Positions 1 through 8,689 of a DNA stretch of 39,450 nucleotides are shown here, in pieces. Origin of the DNA: Hoskinsella mucinilytica (GTDB lineage: Bacteria; Bacillota_I; Bacilli_A; Erysipelotrichales; Erysipelotrichaceae); contig NZ_JBEQZJ010000037.1 in the NCBI RefSeq assembly GCF_045223415.1, positions 1-39,450 on the forward strand, given 5' to 3'. Under the pieces are notes generated by a model. The model had not been told where the DNA came from, did no database searches, and saw only the letters and a list, made by a program, of their open reading frames with translations. Every line of letters begins with the position of its first letter. Position 1 is the first letter of the stretch. A program made the translations under genes and the position numbers.

Positions 1-28
1 AAGCGCCTGAGGGGGTAGCGCTTCTTTT
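1..28 (+). terminator. Probable intrinsic terminator for a gene to the left
   Basis: AAGCGC (1-6) pairs with GCGCTT (18-23) around an 11-base loop, and the plus strand then runs into a T-rich stretch (CTTTTGTTTTCTT). It reads as a rightward terminator, which suggests a plus-strand gene ending just before the window, convergent with the phosphatase gene ending at 196. The stem may continue left of position 1, which cannot be seen. The rest of 1-182 holds one further hairpin (100-123) and no convincing gene. Confidence 0.55.
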
Positions 29-182
29 GTTTTCTTATTATTTTTTTGAAAGGGAGAAAATATGAATTAATTTTTTGAGGGGAAATTATCATATTTAGTA
101 GCAAGTACCTTATCTTACTTGCTGACTATAGTATACAATGATGATGTCGAAAAAATTTGTAGAAATTATGTATAAGTATGTG

Positions 183-210
183 AAAAACCAGAAAATCAAA
201 GATTCTCTGG
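183..210 (-). terminator. Intrinsic terminator overlapping the end of the PHP phosphatase gene
   Basis: On the minus strand CCAGAGAATC and GATTTTCTGG form a 10-bp stem with one G-U pair and a 3-base loop, followed by five U. The 5' arm encodes the last residues of the phosphatase and its TGA stop begins in the loop, so the terminator is built into the coding end. Confidence 0.85.
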
Positions 211-984
211 CAAATGATCTAGTAGATTTATGGAAAGCTCGTTTAAATAAGCTACTGCCTGATTCCAATATGTATCATCACTCATTGCGTTTGGTTCATG
301 TGCATCAACACCAATGATAGCATCATTACCAACTTCTGCAGCAATTTCCCAAAATCCAGGATGAGGATATTGTACCGTGTGCATGACATCATTGTAAGCT
401 ACACCGTTTAAGTTATACTCTAAAGGAATGGATAAGCGTTTTGCGGCTTCACACAATCTTCTGCTTTCCGTCTTGGCTAGTTGATCAAACACTCTTCTTC
501 CCCTCATAAACAGATCAGGATGTGCCAGATACGCATAAAGACCATATTCCATTCCGGCGATTGCTTCATCAACATAAGCATGTAACATGACATCCTTATC
601 GCATGCTGTACCAAAATATACTCTTTTTTCATCCGTTTTATAATAGTGATTACCAAATATCACGTAATCTAATTGTTTCTCATTTACAAAATTCTGAAGC
701 CACGGCATATATTTAGGAAAATACTCACACTCTAAGCCTATCTTTATTTTTATTTGTTCCTTGTATTTTTCTCTTAACGCTGATATGGAATGATAATAAT
801 CATCAAACTGAGAAAGTGGCATTCTCATATGAGCCACAAAATCAGAATCATAGTTCCATGGACAATGATCACTAAAGCCAATCTCTTCAAAGCCACCTTC
901 AATTGCGGCCAATACATATTCTTCATCTGAACCTGAAGCATGCATACAACGTTTCGTATGCATGTGATAATTTGTTTTACGCAT
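196..984 (-). CDS. PHP-domain phosphatase, histidinol-phosphatase (HisJ/HisK) type
   Basis: A 262-residue protein of the PHP metal-dependent phosphoesterase superfamily, most like PHP-type histidinol phosphatases, which dephosphorylate L-histidinol phosphate in histidine synthesis. The metal ligands are visible in order: HMHT at residues 7-10, FSDH near 37-40, an ECE stretch near 85, FGNHY near 110, AHPD near 155 and GVDAHE near 225. The start is ATG at 984, preceded by AAAGGTG. No histidine biosynthesis gene lies nearby, so the true substrate could be another phosphoester. It follows the HD-GYP gene after 57 bases with no clear terminator, so the two may be co-transcribed. A second PHP protein of similar size is encoded at 30562-31347. 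Confidence 0.85.
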   Translation of the reverse strand: MRKTNYHMHTKRCMHASGSDEEYVLAAIEGGFEEIGFSDHCPWNYDSDFVAHMRMPLSQFDDYYHSISALREKYKEQIKIKIGLECEYFPKYMPWLQNFVNEKQLDYVIFGNHYYKTDEKRVYFGTACDKDVMLHAYVDEAIAGMEYGLYAYLAHPDLFMRGRRVFDQLAKTESRRLCEAAKRLSIPLEYNLNGVAYNDVMHTVQYPHPGFWEIAAEVGNDAIIGVDAHEPNAMSDDTYWNQAVAYLNELSINLLDHLPENL

Positions 985-1041
985 AATTTCACCTTTTCTT
1001 TACTACATAACTATATCATAGATTTCATTTATCTGCACAGT

Positions 1042-3522
1042 TTAACGTATTCTTATCTTACCCATTTCCAGCATATTCACAAACGTTTGAACCAACTCTG
1101 GATCAAATTGCCGCCCCGCTTGATGCTTGAGTTCCTGAATTGCATATTCAAGAGATTGAGCTTCTTTATAAGAACGCTTACTTGTCATTGCATCAAAGCT
1201 ATCAGCGATTGCTAAAATCCTGCCTGACATCGGAATATCCTCACCTTTTACTTGTCTAGGATATCCATTTCCATCATAACGCTCATGATGGGTTAATACT
1301 GCAGGAATTACATGATCAAGAGATGGTAAATATTGAATAATGCCAGTTGCATTTTCCACATGTGATTTTATGATCTCATATTCTTCTTTACTTAAAGAAC
1401 CCGTTTTATTCAAAATATTCTCACTAATACCGATTTTACCGATATCATGAAGAAGTGCTGCTTCTCTGATCATTTCCACTTCATCCTCATTCCATCCAAT
1501 TTCATGAGCTAATGCACAAGCATAAGAGGCCACATGTTCAGAATGTGTAAAAGTATAATGATCCTTTGTATCAATTGCTGCTGTTAATGCATAAATCATA
1601 GGCGCATATTCAGCATAGATTTGTTCTTTTTCCTTTGTCTTATTAGAAGATGCCTGTTGCCCATTATAAGCAATGACACAATTTTTTCCCATACGCTTCG
1701 CATGATATAATGCTTGTCCCGCATTCTCCTCTAATTGACTTTTCGTATCTGCCTGTTCAGGATAACGACATAATCCAATACTTACAGTCATCCGCTTCAA
1801 TCTTTCATTATCTTTTCCGATTTGAGCCACTTCGATTTGTTGACGCAAATCTTCCAAAAGAGTCATAACCTGCATTTCATCATCTGTATATAATAAAATT
1901 GCGAATTCCTTACCACCCATTCTTGCAACATAACCTAAATCTTTTACTGCTTGTTTCATAATAGTTGCACATTGTTGTATCATTTGATCGCAAACAACAG
2001 TTCCATGCAATTGATTATATAGACGAACATTATCAAGACTTAACAATGCCAAACTCATATTATCTTGCTTATGAAATGCTTCTTCAAAAATCTCATAAAA
2101 GTATCTGCGATTGATCAACTGTGTTAATTGATCAATTCTTGCTTCTCGATAGGCATGATCATATAAACGTGAGTTTTGTACAGCAATGGCACCAATTCTG
2201 GCAATACTGATCAGAAAATTCAATTCTTCAACACTTGGTAATTTATTATTAAGTTTATTTGGTAATAAGATTAAACCAATCAAATGTTCTTCTTTGATGG
2301 GAATGATAGATGTTATTTTTTCATTCTTTAAAAAATTTTCCTTATGTTTGTTTAGACAATAAGCATCGATTTCCTTATAGATATCTTTATAAAATAGCAT
2401 TTCTACATCAGTCTCCAACATAGAAATCAAAGGGCATTGTTTTTCCATACAAAGAGAATGGTGCTGAATAAAATTCTCACTCTCAAATAAACAATAACCA
2501 TCCTGCGCTTCTATAAAAATAAATATTTTTGGTATTGGTATGGTCTCTTGAATGGTCGTTTCCATAGCACTGATGATTTCTCTCAACTGCAAGATTTTTG
2601 TCACCTGTGCACTAAAAGATTTTAAATTTTCCGAACGTTGCTGATCTCCTCTGATAAAAATATGATCAAAAAACTTTTTGATGAATACATAAATCAAGAC
2701 AGTGGATAAAGTAAATAAAATAGAAATCAACAACATGGTATAAATATGTATATCGGTTATATATTGATGTAGGAATTGGTCAATAGGTAGAATGATATAA
2801 GAAAAAAGACATATGGAAATCATTGCGCTAATGAAATAACAAACACTTCGATTCACAAGCAAATGTAGATGGAATAATCTTTTCTTGTATAAAACATAAA
2901 CCATAAAAAATGCATTGATAATCCCACTGATGATATCTATAGGAAATCCTTTTGCGATATCCAATACAATACAAAGATTTCCAGCTAACAAACCTCCCAA
3001 TCCTATCCAAATAGGATATAATTGACGGATTCGTTCTTTATGATGGCGTATCGATATAGTAACTCTATATGCCATATGAGAAAAACATGCTAGGATAGGA
3101 ACCATTAACAAATAAGTACCAGGTTGTGAAGAATACACATAGATAATACCGGAAGAGGTACTTAAGCACTCAGGTGGAGCTAGGAAAAATGAAGTCATCG
3201 CATTGATCAAAGCAATCACGATGAATACTAATGCCCAAAAACATGCGACCTTTGAGGTTGTATTACCATTTAACTCCTCGAAAAAATAGAAGTAAGCTCC
3301 GGGTATCAGCATCAAACCTAAAAAAGATAGATGATACCAAAAGTCAATGGAAGGTCCTACATTACTTCTCATCGCAAATGAAGCACCTGTCCATAGCATC
3401 ATCGCAACCAAAAGTAACATAAATGCCCTCGTCAAGCGATCTTTTCGACTGGCAGACATTGCTAAAAATAAACAAAGATAGCAAATCAGCGCAATAATAG
3501 AAAAAACAGAAAAACCATTCAT
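1042..3522 (-). CDS. Membrane protein with degenerate GGDEF and intact HD-GYP domains
   Basis: An 826-residue signalling protein, probably acting on cyclic dinucleotides. Residues 1-290 hold about eight hydrophobic segments like the 7TM input regions of histidine kinases. Residues 300-455 look like a GAF-type sensor, 456-620 are a GGDEF domain and 635-826 an HD-GYP phosphodiesterase domain. The HD-GYP residues are intact (HDIGKIG near 692, HHERYDGNGYP near 745). The GGDEF signature instead reads GGKEF (about 536-540), which replaces an acidic residue needed for catalysis, so cyclase activity is doubtful. I chose the ATG at 3522, seven bases after GAGG; a TTG lies one codon upstream. The gene follows the truA terminator and is probably a separate unit. 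Prediction: a c-di-GMP or related nucleotide hydrolase controlled by a membrane sensor. Confidence 0.9.
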   Translation of the reverse strand: MNGFSVFSIIALICYLCLFLAMSASRKDRLTRAFMLLLVAMMLWTGASFAMRSNVGPSIDFWYHLSFLGLMLIPGAYFYFFEELNGNTTSKVACFWALVFIVIALINAMTSFFLAPPECLSTSSGIIYVYSSQPGTYLLMVPILACFSHMAYRVTISIRHHKERIRQLYPIWIGLGGLLAGNLCIVLDIAKGFPIDIISGIINAFFMVYVLYKKRLFHLHLLVNRSVCYFISAMISICLFSYIILPIDQFLHQYITDIHIYTMLLISILFTLSTVLIYVFIKKFFDHIFIRGDQQRSENLKSFSAQVTKILQLREIISAMETTIQETIPIPKIFIFIEAQDGYCLFESENFIQHHSLCMEKQCPLISMLETDVEMLFYKDIYKEIDAYCLNKHKENFLKNEKITSIIPIKEEHLIGLILLPNKLNNKLPSVEELNFLISIARIGAIAVQNSRLYDHAYREARIDQLTQLINRRYFYEIFEEAFHKQDNMSLALLSLDNVRLYNQLHGTVVCDQMIQQCATIMKQAVKDLGYVARMGGKEFAILLYTDDEMQVMTLLEDLRQQIEVAQIGKDNERLKRMTVSIGLCRYPEQADTKSQLEENAGQALYHAKRMGKNCVIAYNGQQASSNKTKEKEQIYAEYAPMIYALTAAIDTKDHYTFTHSEHVASYACALAHEIGWNEDEVEMIREAALLHDIGKIGISENILNKTGSLSKEEYEIIKSHVENATGIIQYLPSLDHVIPAVLTHHERYDGNGYPRQVKGEDIPMSGRILAIADSFDAMTSKRSYKEAQSLEYAIQELKHQAGRQFDPELVQTFVNMLEMGKIRIR

Positions 3523-3606
3523 CAATATTCCTCATTCCATGCATCATAAAACAATTTCCGGTTACAGTTTATCATATTTTATTTATCTTCGTGTAATTTT
3601 CCGTTA

Positions 3607-3638
3607 GAAAAAAAGAAAAAAACTACCCGTAGGCAGTT
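3607..3638 (-). terminator. Intrinsic terminator after truA, with a UACG tetraloop
   Basis: Minus strand: AACTGCC pairs with GGTAGTT (7 bp, one G-U) closed by a C(UACG)G loop of the very stable UNCG class, then T-tracts of seven and seven split by one C. The truA stop codon contributes the first stem bases. It ends the ecfA1-ecfA2-ecfT-truA transcript. Confidence 0.88.
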
Positions 3639-4374
3639 ATTCATAATATACTTTCACAAGATATAATCCTTGTGGCTGAGCTTTAAAACGACAGCTATGC
3701 TTATCCTTTGCTTCTAACATGACACGTACATCTTTTTCATCAAGACGATGCTTTCCAGCTTCAATCAAGGTCTGAGCAATCATACGAACCATATATCGCA
3801 AAAAACCATTACCTTCAAATATCATACGTATATGATCTGTTTCTTCAATGATATCAAGTCGTGTAATCGTTTTAACACGAGGCTTTCTTGGGTCAATTTT
3901 ATTACTGGTAAAGCTAGTAAAATCATGTTCTCCTATCAATACCTTTGCGCATGTTTTCATCCTTGATACATCTAGTTCTTTCCATTCTTTTCCCATATAT
4001 CGTTCATAAAATGGATTTTTGATATCGTTGGTTACCAAATAGTCATAGCGTTTCTTTACAGCATCAAAACGAGCATGAAACTCATCATGTACTTGTGTTA
4101 CGTGCTGAATACGAATATCTTTAGGTAACAAAGAATTCATTGCTCTAGTCCAATGAAAATCATCCAGTTCTCGTTCACTATCAAAGTGAAATGCTTGCCC
4201 TAGGGCATGTACTCCGGCATCTGTTCTACCGCTTGCAGTAATGTCAACAGGATGTCCATGGATGCTTGCAAGTACTTTTTCGATTTCTTCTTGAATGGAT
4301 ATCGTATTGATTTGTTTCTGCCACCCCCCATAGGCATAGCCATCATAACTTACGATTGCAAGGTATCTTGTCAT
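3637..4374 (-). CDS. truA: tRNA pseudouridine synthase A
   Basis: TruA converts uridines 38-40 of the tRNA anticodon arm to pseudouridine. The 245-residue length is normal. The catalytic aspartate lies in SGRTDAGVHA near residue 50, and the N-terminus (RYLAIVSYDG followed by GGWQ) and the conserved RF(D)AVKKRYDY segment are typical. The start codon overlaps the ecfT stop as ATGA, which implies translational coupling. Position after ecfA1-ecfA2-ecfT is the common Bacillota arrangement. Confidence 0.97.
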   Translation of the reverse strand: MTRYLAIVSYDGYAYGGWQKQINTISIQEEIEKVLASIHGHPVDITASGRTDAGVHALGQAFHFDSERELDDFHWTRAMNSLLPKDIRIQHVTQVHDEFHARFDAVKKRYDYLVTNDIKNPFYERYMGKEWKELDVSRMKTCAKVLIGEHDFTSFTSNKIDPRKPRVKTITRLDIIEETDHIRMIFEGNGFLRYMVRMIAQTLIEAGKHRLDEKDVRVMLEAKDKHSCRFKAQPQGLYLVKVYYE

Positions 4375-5168
4375 ATCAAACTCAAAAAGATCATAACCGC
4401 AAGTATGATCATGCTACCAAGTAGTAAAACATAATCTGAATTGTGCATTTTCAATTGTTGATAGCGTGTTCTTGCACGATCTGGAATATAACCTCTGGCT
4501 TCCATCGCATAAGCTAGATCCTCTGCTCTTTGAAACGCAGAAACAAACAGTGGAACGATCAAGGATAAAATAGCACGAATTTTTTCCATAAGCTTTCCTT
4601 CTTCCATATCAACACCACGACTTGCTTGTGCTTTCATGATACGCTGTGTTTCTTCAATTAGCGTGGGAATAAATCTTAAAGCAATGGATATCATCATTGC
4701 GATTTGATGTGCTGGAACGTGAATGACTTGGAATGGTTTTAAGAGATCTTCTATTCCTAGTGTCAGTTGTAAAGGTTTGGTAGTTGCGGTTAAAATAGTT
4801 GTCACCATAATCATCAATGCCAAACGAATAACAATATATAACGTTTGAGAAAGGGCACCGCTATATAGTGAAAAGCCTGCAATGGTGAATAAGATCTCTC
4901 CATCTTTAATGACCAATACATTGATGATCAATAAAAACACCAGCATAAATAACATTGGCTTCATACTACGCCATAAAAAGCTCAGCTTCAGTTTTCCTAA
5001 TAAAGCAATACTAACAACAATAGCACCAATGATAAGATATCCGAGATAACCCGCATCGATAAAGATTGCGACCATAACAAATAGCATAGCCATGATCTTG
5101 GCTCTTGGATCCATCTTATGAATACAAGAGTCTAATGGAAGGTATTTACCTAATGCGATATCATTCAT
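4371..5168 (-). CDS. ecfT: ECF transporter transmembrane subunit EcfT
   Basis: EcfT is the shared membrane subunit of group II energy-coupling factor transporters. It links the ATPase pair EcfA1/EcfA2 to exchangeable substrate-binding S-components. The 265-residue protein has about five to six hydrophobic segments and the coupling motifs with Ala-Arg-Gly signature: QASRGVD near 187 and EARGYIP near 227, which contact the ATPases. It begins inside the last codons of ecfA2 (8-base overlap) with GGAGG nine bases before the ATG, and ends in an ATGA overlap with truA. It probably serves several S-components, including ThiT at 32651-33157. Confidence 0.97.
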   Translation of the reverse strand: MNDIALGKYLPLDSCIHKMDPRAKIMAMLFVMVAIFIDAGYLGYLIIGAIVVSIALLGKLKLSFLWRSMKPMLFMLVFLLIINVLVIKDGEILFTIAGFSLYSGALSQTLYIVIRLALMIMVTTILTATTKPLQLTLGIEDLLKPFQVIHVPAHQIAMMISIALRFIPTLIEETQRIMKAQASRGVDMEEGKLMEKIRAILSLIVPLFVSAFQRAEDLAYAMEARGYIPDRARTRYQQLKMHNSDYVLLLGSMIILAVMIFLSLI

Positions 5169-6021
5169 GACATTTCACCTCCTGAGCAACGATATGAGCC
5201 AAATCCTCCATATCAAGCACAGTCTGAGGTATATGAAACCCTCTTGATCGAAGTTCTTCACGTAAGCGAATGACCGCAGGTGGATTGATACGTAAAGTCT
5301 TCAATAAGTCAATATCTTCAAAGAAAGAAGTAACATCACAATGCTTTCCGATTTGACCATCCTGTACGACAACGACCTCATCACAATAATTTAATACATG
5401 TTCCATATCATGCGTCACGATCAAAACAGTTTTATGATATTTTGTATTCATATCCTGAAACAATTGCATCATATCTTTAGCACCTTGTGGATCTAGTCCG
5501 GCGGTTGGTTCATCTAACACAAGAACACTTGGTTCCATCGCTAAAATACCTGCTATGGCGATTCTTCGTTTCTGACCTCCAGATAAATCAAACGGACTAC
5601 GTTCCATATAGCTTTCATCCAAACCGACAACACTTAATATCTCAGCCGCACGGGCAAGCGCTTCTTCTTCACTAACACCAAAATTCTTCGGCCCAAAGCT
5701 GATATCTTTGGCAATCGTTTCTTCAAACAACTGATATTCAGGAAACTGAAACACCAATCCTACCTGTTTTCTCAATGCTTTTAAATTTTTGGGCTTTTCT
5801 TTAGCAATGATTTTCTTATCTAGAATCTCAATTTCCCCACCAGTAGGTAACAATAATGCATTTAAATGTTGTACCAACGTACTTTTTCCACTACCGGTTT
5901 CTCCTATAATAGCAGTAACCTTTCCTTCCTTAATATCCAGATTAATACCTTTCAAAGCAGCATAGGCAAATGGGGAATCCGGTTGATATGTATGTTCTAC
6001 TTCTCTAAATGTAATTGGCAT
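5161..6021 (-). CDS. ecfA2: ECF transporter ATPase EcfA2
   Basis: One of the two ABC ATPases powering group II ECF vitamin and micronutrient importers. The 286 residues include Walker A GETGSGKST near 42, Q-loop FQFPEYQLFE near 92, signature LSGGQKRR near 146, Walker B VLVLDEPTAGLD near 166 and the H-switch VTHD near 203. The gene overlaps the end of ecfA1 by 25 bases, so the start depends on coupling; GGTGG sits seven bases before the ATG. The C-terminal extension after the H-loop is normal for EcfA proteins. Confidence 0.96.
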   Translation of the reverse strand: MPITFREVEHTYQPDSPFAYAALKGINLDIKEGKVTAIIGETGSGKSTLVQHLNALLLPTGGEIEILDKKIIAKEKPKNLKALRKQVGLVFQFPEYQLFEETIAKDISFGPKNFGVSEEEALARAAEILSVVGLDESYMERSPFDLSGGQKRRIAIAGILAMEPSVLVLDEPTAGLDPQGAKDMMQLFQDMNTKYHKTVLIVTHDMEHVLNYCDEVVVVQDGQIGKHCDVTSFFEDIDLLKTLRINPPAVIRLREELRSRGFHIPQTVLDMEDLAHIVAQEVKCHE

Positions 6022-6824
6022 ACCTCATCCACCACCCTTTCCATGGTTATACAATCTTTTATCTCAATACCTTCTTTTTTTAAAGCCTTCGTAAATTTCA
6101 ATGCAAACGGTATATCTAATTTTAAATCGATCAACTTTCTTTCTTGAATAAGAATATCTTCGGGTCTCCCTGACATTACGATATGCCCATCATCCATAAC
6201 GATGACAGCATCACTACCGGCAACTTCTTCAATATCATGTGTAATAGAAATGATCGTCATTTTACTTTCTTTATGAATTTCCTGTATCAATTCATTGATC
6301 TCTGCTTTACCTTGTGGATCTAACATACTAGTGGATTCATCAAAAATAATGATTTGAGGTGACATAGCTAAAACACCGGCAATAGCTACACGTTGTTTTT
6401 GACCACCCGATAGCTTTGTAGGCTCACTTTGCATATAGGCACTCATATGAACTTTCTCGGCAAATCGCTCTATGATTGGTTGCATCTTACTAGATTCCAC
6501 TTGATGATTTTCCAAACCGAAAGCAATGTCATCAGCGACCGTAGCACCAATAAACTGATTGTCTGGATTCTGAAATACGATACCGATCTTATCTCTAATA
6601 TCATACATGGTCTCTTCACTTAATTGGATACCATCCACATAAATTGCACCACTACCCATTTCCAATAATCCAATCAGCAGTTTGGCAATCGTAGATTTTC
6701 CACTTCCATTATGACCTATGATCGTAGTATAGCTTCCCTCTTCTATCGCAAAGCTTACATGATCAACTGCATTGACTTCTCCATCATAAGAGAATGTCAC
6801 ATCTTCTACTTTGATTTTTTTCAT
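5997..6824 (-). CDS. ecfA1: ECF transporter ATPase EcfA1
   Basis: Partner ATPase of EcfA2 in the ECF energizing module. The 275 residues contain Walker A GHNGSGKST near 38, Q-loop FQNPDNQFIG near 86, signature LSGGQKQR near 140, and Walker B IIIFDESTSMLD near 159. The DES in place of the usual DEP after Walker B is common in EcfA1. The start is ATG at 6824 preceded by GAGGTGAT. It is the first gene of the operon, driven by a promoter at 6849-6877 with a leader of only about 18 bases, which leaves no room for a riboswitch. Confidence 0.96.
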   Translation of the reverse strand: MKKIKVEDVTFSYDGEVNAVDHVSFAIEEGSYTTIIGHNGSGKSTIAKLLIGLLEMGSGAIYVDGIQLSEETMYDIRDKIGIVFQNPDNQFIGATVADDIAFGLENHQVESSKMQPIIERFAEKVHMSAYMQSEPTKLSGGQKQRVAIAGVLAMSPQIIIFDESTSMLDPQGKAEINELIQEIHKESKMTIISITHDIEEVAGSDAVIVMDDGHIVMSGRPEDILIQERKLIDLKLDIPFALKFTKALKKEGIEIKDCITMERVVDEVCQLHLEK

Positions 6825-6848
6825 AACATCACCTCAAAACGCTTTTTC

Positions 6849-6877
6849 ATTATACAACGAAACCCTTTATAACACAA
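6849..6877 (-). promoter_or_regulatory. Promoter of the ecfA1-ecfA2-ecfT-truA operon
   Basis: Minus strand: -35 TTGTGT (6872-6877), 17-base spacer, perfect -10 TATAAT (6849-6854). The predicted start is near 6842. The motif AAAGG(G)TTTCGTT occurs twice about 23 bases apart, once inside the spacer and once upstream of the -35 box. Confidence 0.7.
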
Positions 6878-7035
6878 TAAACGAAACCTTTAAAACAAAC
6901 GGTTTTGGAAATCCCGATGATTATGAACACTTGGTAGCGTTATCATTTTATACATACTTCAATCAGCTTTCTTTCAAACTTGATGCTATCAACCTATCAA
7001 ACCTGAACAGTAGTCTACACGAATCCAGTCATGCT
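6878..7035. other. Noncoding stretch between the merR terminator and the ecfA1 promoter
   Basis: About 160 bases with no supported gene on either strand. A long plus-strand reading frame crosses it but also runs through both neighbouring minus-strand genes and has no ribosome binding site. I see no riboswitch motif here. Confidence 0.5.
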
Positions 7036-7073
7036 AAAAAAAGCAGAAAGGCAACAAATAAGTTCCTTCTGCT
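7036..7073 (-). terminator. Intrinsic terminator after the merR-type gene
   Basis: Minus strand: AGCAGAAGG pairs with CCTTTCTGCT (one bulged base) around a 13-base loop, followed by seven T. It ends the ABC exporter/regulator operon. Confidence 0.85.
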
Positions 7074-7089
7074 CGTTAGTTCTATATCG

Positions 7090-7935
7090 TTAAAGTTTTC
7101 TTATTGGAAATTGGATTTCTGTCAACCAATCCTCTTCCTTTTCTTTATTCCAAATACCATCAATATAGGATTCTCTTTGATGTCCTATGATTTCATAACC
7201 ATTATGTTCAATAAACTGTACGATTGCTTCATATGCTTTTGGTAACATTTCATAAGGCCCCTTATGCAACACACACGCTGCCAATGGAACAGAAGGAAGT
7301 GTTCTGAATTTTAATTCCCCTACATCTTGTTGCAGTTTGGTTACAGCCTGACATATTTCCACTTGGATATCTCCTGCTTCTTTATACTCTTCATCATAAT
7401 AAATGGTGAAACAATAATCAGGTACTGCACATTCACAATTTGCCTCTTCCATTAAATATCCCATCTGTGGCATATAATCAAATAAAGCATCGTATCCTGT
7501 TAAACAAATACACATGGATGCAATCGTAACCTCTGGTAAGGATTTCATTACCACACGATAGCCTTCCTTTCCTTCTTCTTTCGCAAGATAACTTTCAATA
7601 CCGGCAATTTTTTTCGTTAAATCACTTAGTTCCATCATCAATTCACCTTTCTTTCTTAGGAGAAGCTTTTTCTCGCTTGCACCATTCATTACCTGTTGAA
7701 TTTCTTCTAAGGAAAAACCAATATCACGCAATGCTAGAATCTGATGCAATACAGGAATTTGATTAGAAGTATAATACCGATATCCATTATGATCATCTAC
7801 ATATTGTGGCTTCAATAATCCGATTTCATCATAATGGCGCAATGCCTTTATGGTGACTCTATTCATTTGTGAAAACATACCAATCCGATAATATCTTTCA
7901 GTTTCCTTTTCGATACATGGTTGTGTTATTAGCAT
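7090..7935 (-). CDS. MerR-family activator with GyrI-like effector domain (BmrR type)
   Basis: A 281-residue transcriptional regulator. The N-terminal MerR winged helix-turn-helix (about 16-85) shows YYRIGMFSQM, then IKALRHYDEIGLLKP and GYRYY, and a coiled coil follows (about 85-120). The rest (about 125-281) is a GyrI/BmrR-like small-molecule domain with the conserved acidic residue in QRESYIDGIW near the end. I chose the ATG at 7935, seven bases after GGAGG; upstream codons lie in the permease gene. It is the third gene of the operon with the ABC exporter. The operon promoter (9430-9460) has the MerR-type 19-bp spacer, so this protein most likely autoregulates its operon on binding a toxic hydrophobic or cationic compound. 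The ligand is unknown. Confidence 0.93.
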   Translation of the reverse strand: MLITQPCIEKETERYYRIGMFSQMNRVTIKALRHYDEIGLLKPQYVDDHNGYRYYTSNQIPVLHQILALRDIGFSLEEIQQVMNGASEKKLLLRKKGELMMELSDLTKKIAGIESYLAKEEGKEGYRVVMKSLPEVTIASMCICLTGYDALFDYMPQMGYLMEEANCECAVPDYCFTIYYDEEYKEAGDIQVEICQAVTKLQQDVGELKFRTLPSVPLAACVLHKGPYEMLPKAYEAIVQFIEHNGYEIIGHQRESYIDGIWNKEKEEDWLTEIQFPIRKL

Positions 7936-7948
7936 AAAAAAACCTCCT

Positions 7949-8689
7949 TTATTTCCATCGGAAATATCGAATAGAAATGACATATCCGATTAATGTTATT
8001 GCGCTTAATATCAAAATAGAAGCTATTACTTGTTGATTCCACGTATTCATAGAAATTGCTTTTAATAATTTAATTCCATGTGTTAATGGAAGGATATCCG
8101 CAATTCTTTGTAATACTCCTGGAAATAATTCATAAGGAATACTCGCACCTGAAAGGAATAGCATTGGAAAATAAATCATACTAGATACAACATTCGCAAT
8201 CTTCACACTAGGACACAATGCCGCAATGATAAAGCCAATGCTGTACATAGATACTAATACCAATAGATAAGCCAACACAAACCATAACAAATTACCTTCC
8301 ATATGATAATTAAAAAACAATATGGAACATAACGCTATCATACAGGCGGAAAGAATTGCTGTCAATGCCGCAATGATTGCTTGTACCAACAACAGTATCC
8401 TTGGGTGTACCGGTGTTACAAAATAATGCTTCAAAATTTTCTTATCACGATAATCCGCAAAGGTCAATGGTAAACCCATAAACGCAGTAGCACAAATACC
8501 CACGGTTAACAAGGACGCAAATGCGCTTTGAAGAAATGTCATATCACTTCCTGCCGCATTTTGATTACCGCCAATGATACTAATCAGAAACAATACACCA
8601 ACTGGCATAACAACACCAAATAATAAACCATCAGGGCATCGCAAAGCCAGTTTTCCTTCTATTTTACATAGCGTTAATATACGTTTCAT
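7949..8689 (-). CDS. ABC-2 type multidrug exporter permease
   Basis: A 246-residue membrane protein with six predicted hydrophobic segments, matching the ABC-2 (DrrB-like) permease family. PLTHGIKLLKAI near residue 205 fits the conserved C-terminal signature of this family. The start codon overlaps the ATPase stop as ATGA, with AAGGAGG eight bases upstream. The last codons form a small TATTTCC/GGAAATA hairpin just before the ribosome binding site of the regulator gene. With the ATPase it should form an exporter for drugs, peptides or lipids; the substrate cannot be read from sequence. Confidence 0.9.
   Translation of the reverse strand: MKRILTLCKIEGKLALRCPDGLLFGVVMPVGVLFLISIIGGNQNAAGSDMTFLQSAFASLLTVGICATAFMGLPLTFADYRDKKILKHYFVTPVHPRILLLVQAIIAALTAILSACMIALCSILFFNYHMEGNLLWFVLAYLLVLVSMYSIGFIIAALCPSVKIANVVSSMIYFPMLFLSGASIPYELFPGVLQRIADILPLTHGIKLLKAISMNTWNQQVIASILILSAITLIGYVISIRYFRWK

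Noticed and set aside
129..332. Plus-strand frame starting with several ATG codons and running antisense through the end of the PHP phosphatase gene
   Set aside because: Two thirds overlap a well-supported gene on the other strand and there is no Shine-Dalgarno sequence. The protein-like look comes from the complementary coding sequence.
3522..3606. Promoter TTACAC-17-GATAAA for the GGDEF/HD-GYP gene
   Set aside because: Both boxes are weak matches in AT-rich DNA, so I did not list it, although a promoter somewhere in this gap is expected.
6930..7030. Short similarity to the 3' end of 23S rRNA (GTAGACTAC and TTTGATAGGTTG on the minus strand)
   Set aside because: The match is limited to two short words and does not extend on either side, so an rRNA fragment is not supported.
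6811..7245. 144-codon plus-strand frame across the ecfA1 start, the gap and the end of the merR-type gene
   Set aside because: It overlaps two convincing minus-strand genes, a terminator and a promoter, has no ribosome binding site, and shows no recognisable domain.
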